Of a DNA stretch of 64,000 bases, positions 1 to 11,404 are shown piece by piece. Source of the DNA: Podocnemis expansa (taxonomy: Eukaryota; Chordata; Testudines; Podocnemididae). The notes below the pieces were generated by a model. It was given only the letters and a program-made list of their open reading frames with translations, made no database searches and was not told the DNA's origin. Made by a program: the position numbers and the translations under genes. Positions within the stretch are counted from its first letter, which is position 1. Each line of letters opens with the position of its first letter. Location: positions 41,996,411 to 42,060,410 of the forward strand of contig ML681990.1 in the NCBI GenBank assembly GCA_007922195.1, read 5' to 3'.

Positions 1-2331
1 CATTGCAATATTGACAGTGCAATAAAAATGTAGTAGGTACACTGCGCTGGACTGGAAATGACTCTTATTCTTACATGGTGTACCTGATACATGTGATACA
101 TGAGTGCTAGTACAGTTAACCTAACAAGTAGAACCTACTCACACATTTTTCTATCCTGGAACTACAAAATCTTACCTAGCCATATCAAATAGAATTTAGG
201 CAGGAAGGCTGTATGTAGATAGGCATTAAGATTGCCAAAGTGGGCAGATCATGTTCAGCTGTTTAAGAACCTTCCCTTGAATAAACCCATTTGGTTAATA
301 TAAACCAACATACAATAAAGTTACTTAACATACAGTACTAGCCAAACGCCCTAGAGAAAGGTCTGTTTGAGATCTTCTCTCACTGGTTTCTTTTCAAGTT
401 CCTCAGGATTTAACTGTCCTTCCCAGTAATAACTGTCAGGGCCCAGCCAACTATAATAGATCTCACAAAGGTCAGTCATGAGGGAACATACATGAGGGGA
501 AAATGATTTGTAAATTTTTAGAGACCCAGGAATACTGGCAGATTCTGAATATCAGATTTCTTCACTAATGCACAAATATCCAGATTGGTAGCTCATAGGA
601 GGCCCATATGTTGTCCTTGGAAAGTGTAGGGTTCAGAGAGAAAATTCTGAGTTCTTTCTATATTATCTTAATTAAGTGCATAAGAAAGCACTTGGTAGAT
701 GCATTAGTCATACAGAGGAAACAGCCCTTTCCCAGTTCTGGGAAAAGAAATTATGTAGGTTCCTTTTGATGTTTCAGTTGTATTCTGCAACCAATCACTC
801 TAACAGTTCCTTTGACACTGTAATAATATGGTTTCCTTTCCTGACTGCTTATTTCTCTCTCCTAGTAAAGATGACATATTGCATTCTTGGGATTGGATTC
901 AGGCACACTCACAGTTGGTTTCTAAAATATTTTATGCTGTATTCATACTTTACTGCTTAAGGGTTCTATTGTTTTAGCATCCCATCAGTCTTAACTGGAA
1001 GTCTATCCAACCATAAGTAATTCAGCAAACTTTCGTTTCTTTCCATTAGATTGGTGAAGTGGCAGAATTATAATCTGATCCATGCTCCTGTAGATTTAAC
1101 TGCCTTATCTTCATGGGAGAGCAGCACCTGAACATACTATTATTTAATTCAAAGTCACAACAAATTCTTTTCTGTACTTCCTGTTCGCAACAAATCTCAT
1201 TCCCACCAGAAAGAAACAGGCGGTAAAACAGGGCTCTGCTTCTAATTTGTTTATGAACATATCAGAGCCCTCAGAACTGGAAAATCCTAGGGAGTGGCCT
1301 TTTGTCTCCAGTGACTGGCATTGCCAATGCAGAGAGATCACCCTTTTAACCATAATGGTGCTTTTAGGGGAGCTCCAAAAGCCATCATATTACTGTTCAA
1401 GCCAATGAGTTGATTGTGTGAGTTGGGATGGGGACTGAGCTGACTGCCTAACTAATGCTAGCAACAGAAACAGACAATTCCAAGAGTCCCAGTGCAGTGG
1501 ACCAGCTTGTGCAGCTGGGGCAGAAGAAACATGCTAGCAACCACAGTCAGACAGACATCTAGCAGTTCATCCATTTTTGTATGTTTCACAGCTGAGGTTG
1601 GACTGAAAGCTACTGTTTGGGGAGCAAACATGCAGAACCAGATTGAGACAAATCAAATGCATAAGCAGTAGGTGTCTCTATTTAGAAAAATGATTGCTCC
1701 TATTAAGCAGTAGTCATGGCTATAAATAGCATTGGGCTTAAATGTCATCCCTTGGCAGGCTTCCCAGTTATGATGCTTCCTCAATTAAATGTGGAATGTA
1801 TTGTATTGAAAAGTGTCCAATACGTGGGCATCGTTCTGAACAAAAAATTAGATTGATAGGATATGCACAGATTGAATGAGGCTGCAATAAAATAAACTAG
1901 AAATATAGTTAGCATTTACATTAATCCCTTTTCTGCCAATTCCAGGAGCCCCGCGTTTTTGAAGGCAGGCCCATAGTTTTCTGAGAGGATGGCTATGTAT
2001 TGTGCCAGTTCAAAGGGGCATAAGAGAGTTCCTTCCCAGGATAGCAGTCAGTATCCTGTAGCAAGTAAGAGTAGATATATATGAGCAGCTGATTGGGTGC
2101 ACTGTGATTCAGTAAGCTCTTAACTCAGAGAAGGGGAAAGTTATACAAATTTGACTTCTTACCTGACTCCAGAGCAGAATTTAAGCACTGTTTGAAGGTG
2201 TTTGGATGTGGAGTTTCAGTTGAATCCATCACAGAGTTAAGGACAATGAAGTGTCACTTCCTTCAAATCTGGATCCAAACTTCCTCTGAGTTCAGCGTGC
2301 TTCCGTATGGACTGTTGGCTCAGTTCCCTCT
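1..2331. other. Intergenic, no gene recognised
   Basis: Unique-looking AT-rich sequence. The short open frames on both strands lack codon bias, splice context or any recognisable domain. I see no tRNA, LTR or terminal-inverted-repeat structure. Confidence 0.5.
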
Positions 2332-2461
2332 CTGATGTGCATCTGAGAAAGTGGGTTGGAGCCCACGAAACTTATGCTCAAAGAAATCTATTAGTCTAAA
2401 AGGTGCCACAGGACTCTTAATGTTTTTGCTGTGCACAGATTAACACAGCTATCCCTCTGGA
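2332..2461 (+). mobile_element. Penelope-like element 3' terminal fragment
   Basis: The block contains the modules seen at the ends of the other copies in this window: a 'gatgtgcatctgagaaagtgg' type start, a 'cccacgaaacttatgc' core, 'ttagtct..aggtgccacaggact', and the terminal 'taacacagctatccctctgg'. The same modules follow the Penelope coding remnant at 14416-16470, which is why I assign the family. The 5' edge is approximate and I found no clear target-site duplication. Confidence 0.55.
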
Positions 2462-4590
2462 AATTTCTAAGGAAAGTTTCCTGGTCAGAATAGTGTAGCT
2501 CACTTTCTAACTTTGTTATGGCTTTCAGTTACCCAGCATTTTGATGCAGTGTCCTTCATTCTTTTTGTTTAGTTCCTACATGATCAAACTTCTCTGTCCC
2601 AATGACTTCAGCCCTTGAATAAATAATTATTTATTTTCTGGATGAGTACACGGCATAACTCCAAGTCAGAAGTCTCAAGGCACTCCCTTAGGACACAGAC
2701 AACGTCCTGAGTAAGAGAAAAATCCAAAATTAAGACATTATTAGCTAGGTGCTCCTGAGTGATGATCATGATGTTGGTTACTGGTTCTTAGGCTTCTTCC
2801 AAAAGGCTGTTAATGGATATGGGATCTTCTAAGCTTTGGTCATAGTGTTTTATTTTTGTCTATGTGCCTGTACTTTAGTTTCTTAAAACACTGCTACTTA
2901 TTATTGACACAACTCCTCAATCTTTTTAAGTCTCCCATTTGCCTTGTTCCAGGTTGTCTTTTAACTTACCAAGATCACCTTCATTCCTTCCACATGCTCA
3001 GATGGCCTTCTCAGACAGAAGATGAATGCTTTTAGTAAACTAAGTATTTTTGCCTTCTGGGGAGGATGTGCAAAAAATCTGTTTACTGTTATGCATACTT
3101 CATATTTTTTCCAATAGAAAACCCCAGCAAGATTCCAGCGCCACATCTGTGAAACACATCTAAGGACGCGCTCTGTATCACCAAACATTGCGTTAATGAA
3201 ATAAAATACTTTTAATATTTTCTCAATGTGGTAAGGCAGTAGTTGATATAAAGTGCATTCCACTTAACACAGATTCACCTAATTGTACAATCAGTTCAAA
3301 TAAACAAACAAACAATTTATTTTTGCAGCCAAACACAATAAGTGCAGTCATTTCTACTTAATACAGATCGTTAATTGTTCTTCAAGGACATGGCTTCTGG
3401 TTTAAAACCTATCCATGCAGCTGCTAGACACTGGTTGAGCAAAACACTTAAGCACATGATTAATCCTCAAGTCAATTTAAAGTTAGGGATGTGTTTAGGT
3501 GTTTTGGTGGATGGGGACATTACATTACAAAAGCCACATTCTATTTGACTCAAATGATACAGCCTAAGACAAGTCAAAATATTCAGACTGACATGCTATT
3601 GTACCTCTGTAATGGTCTAAAAAAGTACAATGGTTTCAGTTTCCACTGCTGCTGCTAAGCTGTATTAATTAATAAGTCATTTGAGCAACAGTAAGAGCTT
3701 TGATTGAGTAAGGATTGCACTGAGTCTGTTGTAAGGTCGTGTGCTTAATGGGCCACTCCATAAGAAGAATCTTGGAGCTCCCAGCCTGTACTAGGATGAG
3801 AGCAATCTACAACATGCTGTTCAGGGTATGGTAATAATAGCAGCACTCTCATGACACCAGAGAGCTAGACTGTCTAGCACATAGGGGAGCAAGATCTGAC
3901 TTTTCCAACTCTAGACCAGTCAGTTTGCTCCCAAGGTAGGGGAGCAACTCAGCAGGAGCTGCAGGGACTACATTTCTGGCCAGCTCTTAGCCAGGGTGCA
4001 AAGCAAACTCTTTCCTTGCCTACACTGTGAGACCATGAGCAGGAAAAGGGATCTCAGAGTTTGGCTGAATTATAATGCTACCTTGCCCTTATTCAGTGTC
4101 TTTCTTTTGAGACTCTTCAAACACTTATAGCAGTGGTAAAGTATCATAACCAGAAGAAGAGAGGACTAATAGAATTTATCCTCCTCTCTGAGACAGTCAC
4201 TTTTGTAGGTCTAAGCAAATATGTAATAACAATCTTTTGAGGACAGATAATATTTACTGTATTGGAGTTTTTATTGTTTACCTTCTCTGGAGTGCCAGTT
4301 CTTGGCATTCTCTTTTATTCAAAGATCAGTGAGTTAATGAGCTATACTGTACTATGTTTAAAAACTGTAACAAATATTTACTAAAAAGCACCTCTCAGAG
4401 GAGCACAGTAACCAATTTTTAAACCAAATAACTCATTTAGAAAACATTTCTCCCAGATAGCAAGAGGTTAGTCACCATTAGGAAGTCTATTACACACAAA
4501 CCTGCTCCAATGTTCTCTCCATTCCTTGGCTGTATCAATTCTGGACAGCTTCATTTTTTTTCTTTTTGTTTCCCTGAACAACTTTGCCTC
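2462..4590. other. Intergenic, no firm gene
   Basis: No recognisable repeat or gene was found, apart from one short candidate terminal exon at 3118-3204 listed separately. The sequence is AT-rich with scattered short frames on both strands. Confidence 0.45.
3118..3204 (+). other. Possible orphan terminal exon (weak)
   Basis: A polypyrimidine run ending in CCAATAG precedes a 28-codon open frame that ends in TAA. The stop overlaps an AATAAA-like string. The frame contains several CpG codons (CGC, GCG, ACG) in an otherwise CpG-poor, AT-rich setting, and the peptide is rich in Arg and Ser. I recognise no protein. A 100-codon frame also runs on the opposite strand. It may be chance; the splice-like context and CpG density are the only support. 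Confidence 0.15.
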
Positions 4591-4593
4591 AGT

Positions 4594-5060
4594 GGCTATG
4601 TCTACATGGTACTTTTATTTCGAAATAATACTCGTTATTTTCAAAATAAAAGAAATTAGGTCTACACGACGTTTTCTTATTTCGAAAGGACGGATCCCAT
4701 CCTTTTGAAATAAGAATCGTCATTTCGAAAAAGTAAAACCTGCCCCCCTCGAAACGGCCGTTATTTCGGAAGGGATATTTCAAAATAAAGCTGTTTAGAC
4801 CTATTCTTTCAAAACAACACTGTGTAGACCTGTTGTTTCGAAAGAGCTGTTTCGAAACAACAGGTCCAAACGGCTTTATTTTGAAATATCCCTTCCGAAA
4901 TAACAGCCGTTTGGATTGCAGGCTTTCCCTTAATTCGAATTAACAAAATGTTAACATTTTGTTAATTCGAATTAACTTATTTCAAAATAAGGATTTTATT
5001 TCGAAATAACTCATTTCGAAATCCTTATTTTGAAGTAACAATGCATGTGTAGACACAGCC
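4594..5060. mobile_element. PIF/Harbinger-type MITE, TTCGAA subfamily
   Basis: The element is 467 bp with terminal inverted repeats GGCTATGTCTACAT / ATGTGTAGACACAGCC, flanked by the 3-bp duplication AGT (4591-4593 and 5061-5063). It has no coding capacity. The interior repeats TTTCGAAA and TTCGAATTAA motifs, including a long near-perfect palindrome around 4937-4976. The ends match the larger Harbinger element at 5986-13990, so that kind of element probably supplied its transposase (inference). Confidence 0.85.
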
Positions 5061-5732
5061 AGTTATGCTGCAGCTGGAAAATTTGTGACCTAGCTCACGT
5101 TCTTACAAACAGGAAAAAATGGGTATGTATAAGATTAAAAAAAAGACTTCTTCAGTCTGAAGACTCTTAGCCTGAGTTGCTATCTCTACTGTCTTATTCA
5201 TGGACAGAAAAGGTAGGAGGAGGAGAAGAAAGCCTCTTTAAAATTGTGAAATGCCTTTTATCTCCTCCAAGTGAGAAAATTACTTACAGGAATGACACAT
5301 TTATCACAAGTTACATAAGGCCAGATTGGAAGCCACTTGGATCATGAAATTAGTGAGATTAGTCATGCAAATAACTGCTCATCAGAGGGAGTAAACAAAC
5401 TCACTCATAATTACTGTTATATGGTACTATTGCAAAACATATGGAGTCCTGTTCTGTTGAACTTACACTTACATGCAGACCCAATAAGTTCAGAGGTGAA
5501 AATGAGGTCAGAATTTGGTGCATCTAAAATCTGTTCCAAAGGATTTTGAATAAAAAAGAATCTTCTTCCTATATTTCATCTGCATTTAATTGTAACTATG
5601 TAAGTGGGCTCAAGTGAACCATTTTTACAGTTTTATTTTTGGTGGTTTCAGTTTTAGTGTAGTTGAATAAACAGAAATTATACAGCAAAATTCAGCCAAA
5701 ACAACAGTGTTTTGCCTGATTTGGAGGTGTGA
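5061..5732. other. Spacer, no gene recognised
   Basis: AT-rich sequence between two MITEs. The open frame at 5337-5549 has no recognisable domain. It includes the AGT duplication at 5061-5063. Confidence 0.45.
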
Positions 5733-5924
5733 GCAGATCTACACTTAAAATGCTCCATCAGTGCAGTTATATCACTTAAGTGAAGATGCTCCTACTACAC
5801 TGATGGGAAAGCTTCTCTGTCAGTGTGGTTAACTCACCTCCCCAAGAGGCAGTTAGCTATGTCAATGGAAGAAGCTATCCTGTCAACATAGTTACACCAA
5901 AATAGGTCTGTAGTGTAGATCTGC
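5733..5924. mobile_element. Short MITE with GCAGATCTACACT ends
   Basis: Inverted ends GCAGATCTACACTT and AGTGTAGATCTGC bracket about 190 bp without coding capacity. Similar interior words (acacttaaaatgct, agtgtagtgct-like) recur at 43431-43650, so this is a repeat family. I could not define a target-site duplication, so the superfamily is left open. Confidence 0.6.
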
Positions 5925-6577
5925 CCTATCAGACTTAAAACTAGATGGAATTGCTGCATTTTGCATGTTTTCAACCAAAACCATAGGCTGTGTTGACACA
6001 AGAGTTTTCTTTCAAAACAACAGCCATTGTTTCGAAAGAAAACTTGCCAGGTCCACACGATGTTTCGTTATTTCAAAAGTGGTAAACCTTGACCGCTATC
6101 AAAATAGCCATTGTTTTGAAACAGCTGTTTCGAAACAACAGCGTTTGGATGTGTTATTTCAAAACAGCTGTTTTGAAACAATGGGTCCAAACCTGTTGTT
6201 TCGAAACAATGTGTCTGAACACCATTGTTTCGAAAGAATGGCTATTTCAAAAGCAGCTCCAATTTGTCCTTCTTCGTCCCAGGGTGCTCAGAGGCCAGGA
6301 AGTGCCCTGCAACCTGGTCCCTCGTGCTGCTGGCCTGAGCACAGGGAGGATGGCAGAAGCCAGAGGTACTCGTGCACAGGGGCGATGCTGGGGGTCTGTA
6401 TGGACCGCTGAGGAGACCCTCACCCTCCTCAGAATATGGTCTAGGGAGGACATCAGGGCACGGTTCTGGGTGCGCCACTGGAACGTAGATGTCTATGCAG
6501 ACATCAGCCAGTCCCTGGCACAGGAGGGCTTTGAGTGAACAACCGAGCAGGTGCGTTTGAAAGTCAAGGGCCTGCTC

Positions 6578-6763
6578 TGTGGTGTTTTGGACTACCTAGG
6601 TTCATTGGGGTTGTCATAGTGATAAATGGGAGAGTCATTTAGGTGCTAGGAAAACCTGTCTGTCTCCTCTCTCTCTCTCAGTTCTCTTTCAATAAAGACT
6701 TCTGTTACAGCTCTGAATATGCTGTCCTCCTTATCGGATTATAATTTCCCTTAAAACTCTACA
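6578..6763 (+). repeat. Gypsy 5' LTR
   Basis: It begins TGTGGTGTTTTGG and ends AACTCTACA. The polyadenylation signal AATAAA is at 6691-6696, after a TC-rich run. The 3' LTR (11219-11404) is the same length with six substitutions. The sequence directly after the LTR (TCTGACAACAGAGG) should be the primer-binding site, but I cannot assign the tRNA. Confidence 0.95.
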
Positions 6764-6890
6764 TCTGACAACAGAGGATGGGATTTGTGATGGAGTGGCT
6801 ATCCTCAACAACCCTGGCAACTTTGGAAAACCAGAATACAGTGTAAGAAGCAAAACTTTATTTTACTGCTTGCATGGGGGTTGGGTTGTA

Positions 6891-7018
6891 GCTGTGAAAG
6901 CTGATCTGTTTGCCTAAGGGCTAGCTGGCTATTCTGAAAGCTGATCTGCCTGTTGTTAAGCACAAGGAAGAGATAAGGCTGGCTGGCTATTCTGAAAGCT
7001 GATCTGCCTGCTGTTAAG
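6891..7018 (+). repeat. Tandem repeats in the gypsy leader
   Basis: A unit of about 57 bp containing 'ggctattctgaaagctgatc' is present twice in near-identical form (about 6920-6960 and 6978-7018). A partial, more diverged copy lies at 6891-6917. The array is in the untranslated leader between the 5' LTR and gag. Confidence 0.8.
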
Positions 7019-7051
7019 AGAAGAGACAAACAATAACCACAAGAGGGCATC

Positions 7052-7823
7052 ATGGCTTTACTTACTACAACCTTTGAAGCATATGATCATTCGGCAGCTT
7101 CCTGGCAGACATATACAGCCCGATTTCAAAATTCTGTAATAGGAAACGACATAACTGATGAGAAGAAGGTACCAGTTTTTCTAGGTCATTGGAGTTAAGA
7201 CTTATAATTTGCTATGTGATTTGCTTTATCTGGAGAAGCCAGAGCAGAAACCTTATGGGGACCTAGTGGAAGTTCTGGGAGCACATTTTTCCCCAAAGCC
7301 ACTAGTAATTGCAGAGAGGTATAGGTTCTACCAAAGCAACCAAGAGGAAGGTGAATCAGTTGTACAATTTGTAGCAGCTCTGCTGAAGCTGGCAGCACAC
7401 TGTGACTTCAAGAACATGTTAGAGGAAATGTTGCGTGACAGGCTGGTGTGTGGCCTGCACAGTGAATCAACACGAAAACGCCTATTGACTGAAGGTCAAC
7501 TCACCTTGCAGAAGGCTGTGGAAATTGCAGTCTCCATGGAACGCGTCACCCAAGACATGCAACAGATCAGGGTCAGTTTCCGTAAAGTATCCCTACAACC
7601 TGCCCCCAGGGCACCGGGGAGACAAGAATGTTACCGGTGTGGGAAGCAGGACCACCTCGCATCTGAGTGCTGGTTTAAAGAACTACTGTGTCGACAATGT
7701 GGTAAGAGAGGGCACATTGAACGTGCCTGCAAACAAAGGAAGGGTGAGCCAAACAGAAGAGGCAGACCTGAGAAAAATGGGCCGTTGGTTTGGCAGACTA
7801 AGAGGAAATTCTGCATGCAGTAG
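7052..7823 (+). pseudogene. Gypsy gag, one frameshift
   Basis: The ATG at 7052 opens a capsid-like frame that is shifted near 7185-7191 into the frame open from 7191 to 7823. The C-terminal part has two CCHC zinc knuckles of the form C-X2-C-X4-H-X4-C (about 7630-7671 and 7687-7730), followed by a basic tail. This is the nucleocapsid part that binds the RNA genome. Pol starts just downstream, in the same frame as the second part of gag but after a stop. Confidence 0.85.
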
Positions 7824-7844
7824 AGCAGAATACAGGGGATCATA

Positions 7845-10800
7845 GTGATACCTAATTGGAAGATGAAGATTCCCTCCATGTTTTGTCTAGCTGGCCCACG
7901 TAAATTCTGGGTAACACCTGTGTTGGCAGGCAAACCTATACGCATGGAACTGGACACTGGTGCAGAAGTTTCATTAGTTTCTAACCTTGTGTATGAGAAG
8001 GACTTTAGACATCTGCCACTTAAGCCGACAGTAATCATTTTGAAGACATATACTGGAGAGACTGTTCCCCTGTTGGGTACTATTGATGTGAAAGTAGAAC
8101 TCAATGGACAGACCACAAAGCTACCACTGTTTGTGGTAAAGGTGAATTACCCAGCCCTAATGGGAAGATCTTGGATCAGGAAAATCCAGCTCGATTGGTC
8201 ACAAGTGCATCAATTGACTAAAGAAGAAATGAATCTAGCAGCAGTACTAACGGAACATGCTGCTGTTTTTGGTGAAGACTTAGGCAGTATGAAGGGAATC
8301 ACTGTGAAATTAAATATAAAGCCTGATTGCCAGCCAAAATGTTTGAAGGCCAGGATGGTGCCATTTGCCATCAGACCCAAGGTGGAAGAAAACTTGGAGC
8401 AGTTAGTCAAAGAGGGAGGCTTGGTGCCAGTTACTCACAGCCAGTGGGCAACACCCATTCTCCCAATAGTGAAGAAGGATGGCTCCATTCAGATTTGTGG
8501 AGATTTCAAGGTCACTGTCAACCCAGTGTTATGTGCAGAACAATATCCTCTTCCCCGCATTGAGGACATCTTTGCAGGTTTGGCTGGAGGACAAAAATTT
8601 AGCAAGATTGATTTGAGTCAAGCGTACTTACAGATGCATGTTGAAGAAGAATCTCAAGAATTGTTGACAATCGTAACACATAAGGGGTTGTACAGATACT
8701 GTCGTTTACCTTTCGGCATTACTTCAGCCCCAGCTTTGTTCCAAAGGGCAATGGATCAGATTTTGAGTGGTTTATCAGGAGTACAGTGCTATCTGGATGA
8801 CATCCTGGTCACGGGCAAAAATGAGGAGGAACACCTTACAAACTTGGAAGCTACTCTGCAAAGACTGGAAGAGTATGGTCTACGTGTTTACAGAGACAAA
8901 TGTAAGTTTTTCCAGCCCTCAGTTGAATATTTAGGACATATAATTGATGCTGATGGTCTCCATAAGTCTCCAGCCAAGGTTAAGGCTATTGTGGATGCTC
9001 CGCTACCTCAGAACATAAGCCAACTTCGCTCTTTTTTAGGCTTATTAAACTATTATGGCAAGTTTATTCCACAATTAGCGATGCTCCTGAAACCCCTACA
9101 TGAGCTTCTGGGGCCAAAAAAGGCCTGGAACTGGACTGAAGCCTGTGATGTTGCATTTAGTGAAGCTAAACGCTCACTGGTAAACTCTAAGGTTCTGACA
9201 CATTTTGACCCATCCTTGCCCCTATAGTTGGCTTGTGATGCCTCCCCTTATGGAGTTGGGGCTGTATTGTCACATATTTTATGCCTTCTGGTGAAGAGAG
9301 GCCTATTGCTTTTGCTTCACACTCCTTGACCAAGGCAGAAACTAACTATGCCCAAATTGAACGCGAAGCACTGGGCATTGCTTTTGGCGTTCGGAAATTT
9401 CACCAGGACCTGTGGGGAAAGAAGTTCACACTTCTCACTGACCGTCAACCCCTGACATCAATTTTGGGGCCACACACAGGCATCCCACATTTGGCTGCTA
9501 GTTGGATGCAACGATGGGCATTGATACTTTCTGGATACACATATGAAATCAAGTACAGGCAATCCTCTTTGCATTGCAATGCTGGTGGCCTTTCAAGGCT
9601 ACCCTTACCGGGACACCATCAGGATCTGGGCCAGGAAGGAATCTTTTACTTTGAACAGGTGGAAAACACACCCGTCACGGCTTCTCAAGTGAAGAAAGCG
9701 ACACGGGTTGACCCAGTACTCTCACAAGTTATGGATTTTGTGATGCATGGAACATTCTTACCTGACTCTCAGGTCTCTCCTGACCTCCGCCCCAATGTGT
9801 CTAGGAGGACAGAGTTATCGACCCAATCCAGGTGTTTGTTGTGGTGTATGCGTGTCATTATCCCACCTTCATTAAGACCACGTTTGTTGGAATAGTTCCA
9901 TTCAAGTCACTGCGGCATAGTGTGCATGAAAGAAATTGCATGGAGCTATTTCTGATGGCCGGGCTTAGACAGGGCCATTGAAGAAACGGCTAGAGCTTGT
10001 ACCTCATGCCAGAGCGTCCGGAACGCACCTCAGTTGGCACCTCTTCATCCATGGGATTGACCCGAAAGGCCATGGCAACGTATCCATGTTGATTTTACTG
10101 GCCCATTTGAAGGATGTATGTTTTTAATTGTTGTGGATGCCCATTCAAAATGGCCAGAAGTCTCTGTAATGCAGTCCACTACTACGAAAGCCACTATTCA
10201 GACCCTGCGTGGCTTTTTTAGTCGTTACGGTCTTCCAGAACAGCTGGTGAGTGACAATGGACCACAATTCGTTTCTCAGGATTTTGAAACTTTTATGAAG
10301 GCCAATGGAATACATCACATCAGGTCAGCACCGTATCATCCTTTCACCAGTGGACTTGCTGAAAGGTTTGTACAGACTATGAAGCAAGCTCTAAAATCTG
10401 CAAAGGGACATTCACCTCTTCATAAGCATCTGGACAACTTCTTGTTGTCCTACAGAAACACTCCACAGGCTACAACTAAGGCATCTCCACCTTTTCTTAT
10501 GATGCGACGGCAGTTGCGCTCTTGCTTTGATTTGTTGAAACCACGAGACACACAGCAAGTGGTTCAATGCCAACAGCAGGACCAGGTCAGCAGACATTCA
10601 CCAAGCACAAAGGGCCGCACCTTCAGTATTGGACAGCCAGTTCTTGCTCGAAACTATGCTTCAGGAGCTAAATGGGTCCCAGCAACAGTCATTGCCCAGA
10701 CAGGACCTGTTTCCTACTCTGTCCAGACAGCGAGTGGCCTAGTTTGGCGACGGCATGTAGATCAGCTGCTTCTCCATCATATCCACCCAGAAGATGCATC

Positions 10801-11065
10801 TCCAGCAGACATATCTGACTTCACCCTTACTGATGATACAACGTCAGAGCATGAAACTACTATTTCTGTCTCTCCTGCTCCAGCCACCCCTTCAACGCCT
10901 TCAGCCTTCCTGGACCAACCGAACACAATAGCCTCTACGATTCCAGCTACTTCCCCAGTACCTGTGATCCCACCAACACCAATACCAGCTTGTGGGGCGG
11001 GCACACCAGAAGCTCGCCGTAATCCACCTCACGACAGAAGGCCTCTTAATCGGCTGGAGCTTTAG
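7845..11065 (+). pseudogene. Gypsy pol: protease, RT, RNase H, integrase
   Basis: The aspartic protease DTG is at 7953-7961. The reverse transcriptase has the YLDD box at 8790-8801. RNase H follows, with LTDRQPL and DCNAGGLSR-type motifs (here HCNAGGLSR). The integrase has an HHCC-like zinc finger (about 9899-9997) and a DD35E core with Asp codons at 10091 and 10253 and Glu at 10361, then a GPY/F-like module and a Pro/Thr-rich tail to 11065. Breaks are a TAG at 9225-9227, a frameshift between 9228 and 9281, TAG at 9893, TGA at 9953 and TGA at 10058. The frame from 9281 to 11065 is otherwise continuous. The four stops are all explicable as single C-to-T or G-to-A transitions (inference). Confidence 0.92.
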
Positions 11066-11202
11066 CTAGTGGTGACCCCCTCTTCACGGGGCAGAATAAT
11101 TCCCCAGGGGTTCGCCAGAGATGGGGCAGTCTACCCTCATCTCCTAGTCTAGTTCTTATTCTTTCTGGGGGGGAGGGCTTTATTTTTTGGGGGGGTGTTC
11201 AT

Positions 11203-11218
11203 TAGAGGGGGAGGAATA
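11203..11218 (+). promoter_or_regulatory. Gypsy polypurine tract
   Basis: A purine run, AGAGGGGGAGGAA, sits immediately before the 3' LTR. This is the expected primer for plus-strand DNA synthesis. Two further G-runs precede it around 11167-11196. Confidence 0.8.
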
Positions 11219-11404
11219 TGTGGTGTTTTGGACTACCTAGGGTCATTGGGGTTGTCATAGTGCTAAATGGGAAAGTCATTTAGGTGCTAGGAAAACCTGT
11301 CTGTCTCCTCTCTCTCTCTCAGTTCTCTTTCAATAAAGACTTCTGTTATGGCTCTGAATATGCTGTCCTCCTTATTGGATTATAATTTCCCTTAAAACTC
11401 TACA
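11219..11404 (+). repeat. Gypsy 3' LTR
   Basis: It is 186 bp, TG...CA, with AATAAA at 11332-11337. It is followed directly by TGCTC (11405-11409), the second copy of the target-site duplication, after which the Harbinger Myb/SANT-like exon continues. Confidence 0.95.

Larger units (their letters stand above)
6578..11404 (+). mobile_element. Ty3/gypsy LTR retrotransposon, full length
   Basis: The element is 4827 bp and has all structural parts: 186-bp LTRs starting TG and ending CA, a leader, gag with two zinc knuckles, pol in the order protease, RT, RNase H, integrase (the order diagnostic of Ty3/gypsy), a polypurine tract, and a perfect 5-bp duplication TGCTC (6573-6577 and 11405-11409). 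There is no env-like frame. The LTRs differ at 6 of 186 positions by my alignment, so the insertion is old but not ancient. Several stops and frameshifts in gag-pol make it inactive. Confidence 0.95.

Noticed and set aside
5965..6411. Plus-strand frame of 148 codons
   Set aside because: It reads through TTTCGAAA palindromes at the Harbinger terminus. The Myb/SANT-like gene uses another frame from 6350.
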